Shown in pieces: positions 5,102 through 5,915 of a stretch of DNA of 5,915 nucleotides. This stretch comes from Ferroplasmaceae archaeon UBA567 (GTDB lineage: Archaea > Thermoplasmatota > Thermoplasmata > Thermoplasmatales > Thermoplasmataceae): assembly GCA_002505185.1 (NCBI GenBank), contig DAUP01000139.1, positions 471 through 6,385 on the forward strand, in the 5' to 3' direction. The stretch's first letter is position 1. The number at the start of each line of letters is the position of its first letter. A model generated the notes under the pieces. The model made no database searches. It was given only the letters and a program-made list of their open reading frames with translations, and was not told where the DNA came from. The translations under genes and the position numbers were made by a program.

Positions 5102-5915
5102 AAATTTTACGGAGGAGCAGTCGTTCAATCTGGGGCGATATCCCTCATCTTGAAATATTCAGGGCCAGAAACTGGGGGCTTATCATATATGATGAGGTTC
5201 ATCTTCTCCCAGCACCTGTATTCCGTATAACAACGGAGATACAGGCAAAGAAAAGGCTTGGGCTCACTGCCACACTTATCAGGGAGGATGGCAGAGAGGA
5301 AGATGCATTTTCGCTCATAGGACCGAAAAAATACGATGCACCGTGGAAAGACCTCGAAAGGCAGGGGTGGATAGCAACTGCATTCTGCCATGAGGTGAGA
5401 GTTAATTTTCCCAGTGAGGATCTCAAGATTCAATATGCTGTTGCACCACCAAGGGTCAAGTACAGGATTGCAGCAGAAAACCCAACAAAGCTTGACGCCC
5501 TCAAATCTATTCTTTCACGGCTTTCCGGAGATGATTCAGTTCTCATTATAGGGGATTACATAGAACAGCTGGAGGCCATTGCTTCTAACCTCAATGCTCC
5601 ACTGATCACAGGAAAAATGAGAAATTCAATGAGAGAAAAACTTTATTCGAATTTCAGGGAAGGCTCGGAAAAAATACTTGTAGTGTCAAAGGTAGCGAAT
5701 TACGCAATAGATCTGCCCGATGCCAATGTGGCTATACAGGTTTCAGGAACATTTGGATCCAGGCAGGAAGAAGCCCAGCGGCTCGGAAGGCTTTTGCGGC
5801 CAAAATCATCTGGTGTATCGGCTAACTTTTATTCCATTGTTACAAAGGATACTGTTGACCAGGATTTTTCAATGAGGCGCCAGATGTTCCTCACAGAAAG
5901 GGGATACAAATACAA
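5047..5915 (+). CDS. xpb: XPB/Ssl2-type helicase, C-terminal part (partial, -1 frame)
   Basis: Continuation of the helicase, open to the right edge; the recognisable match begins near 5140 with IPHLEIFRARNWGLIIYDEVH. Walker B/motif II DEVH is at 5191-5202, followed by LLPAPVFR. Motif III LTAT starts at 5263 and runs into the XPB-specific RED triplet at 5281-5289. VPWKDLE-like PWKDLERQGWIA follows (~5341-5380), then the second RecA domain: VLIIGDYIEQLE (5539-5574), PLITGK, SKVANYAIDLP (5686-5718, motif V region), IQVSGTFGSR and QRLGRLLRPK (motif VI), and the typical tail FYSIVTKDTVDQDFSMRRQ. No ATG, GTG or TTG in this frame lies suitably before DEVH, so this half cannot be made independently in functional form; it depends on frameshifting or is a pseudogene half. 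Motif V departs from the usual KVGDTSIDLP. The true C-terminus is outside the window. Confidence 0.85.

Noticed and set aside
5125..5433. A 102-codon minus-strand ORF
   Set aside because: Antisense to the DEVH and RED motifs of the helicase; it is a shadow.
1..5915. CRISPR arrays, tRNA or rRNA genes and complete insertion sequences
   Set aside because: No regularly spaced repeats, cloverleaf-like segments or paired terminal inverted repeats were found on reading either strand.

Overview
The window looks like a chromosomal segment of a low-GC archaeon, most likely of the Thermoplasmatales / Ferroplasma type. The grounds are an XPB-type repair helicase, archaeal TATA boxes placed about 27-28 nt upstream of start codons (leaderless transcripts) on three minus-strand genes, an AGA/AGG-biased arginine codon choice and dense packing. 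The taxonomic call is inference and only moderately secure.

Layout. (1) 1-1949, minus strand, very AT-rich: a small hydrophobic secreted or membrane protein (1596-1949), followed by a large membrane protein that runs off the left edge (1-1544). The large protein reads without interruption for 514 codons. Its N-terminal multi-spanning part resembles the SpoIIM/DUF95 family, and it is fused to an archaeal/ER-type signal peptidase (S26) domain with visible Ser399, His446 and Asp461/Asp467. (2) 1950-2372: no gene I can support. (3) 2373-2796, plus strand: a 32-aa ORF overlapping, in another frame, a 118-aa ORF whose last ~80 residues look like the C-terminal end of a GH38 alpha-mannosidase; this is probably gene debris. 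(4) 2888-3892, minus strand: an intact aldo/keto reductase with the full Asp-Tyr-Lys-His active site. (5) 4154-5915, plus strand, divergent from the reductase: an XPB/Ssl2-type helicase split by a frameshift near 5047-5092 and continuing past the right edge.

The most interesting part is the left pair. A short hydrophobic, Gly/Ala-rich precursor-like protein next to a SpoIIM/DUF95-like membrane protein recalls the gene pairing of bacterial circular bacteriocins (AS-48, carnocyclin, uberolysin types), in which a DUF95 membrane protein accompanies the precursor. Here that module is fused to its own signal peptidase, which could process the precursor. This is a hypothesis from architecture and context, not a demonstrated homology.

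The second point of interest is the helicase frameshift. The break lies at or just after an A9 run containing the heptamer A-AAA-AAT in the reading frame, the same slippery heptamer reported for programmed -1 frameshifting in the Saccharolobus solfataricus alpha-fucosidase. A GC-rich inverted repeat lies downstream. A sequencing error or true gene decay remains at least as likely.
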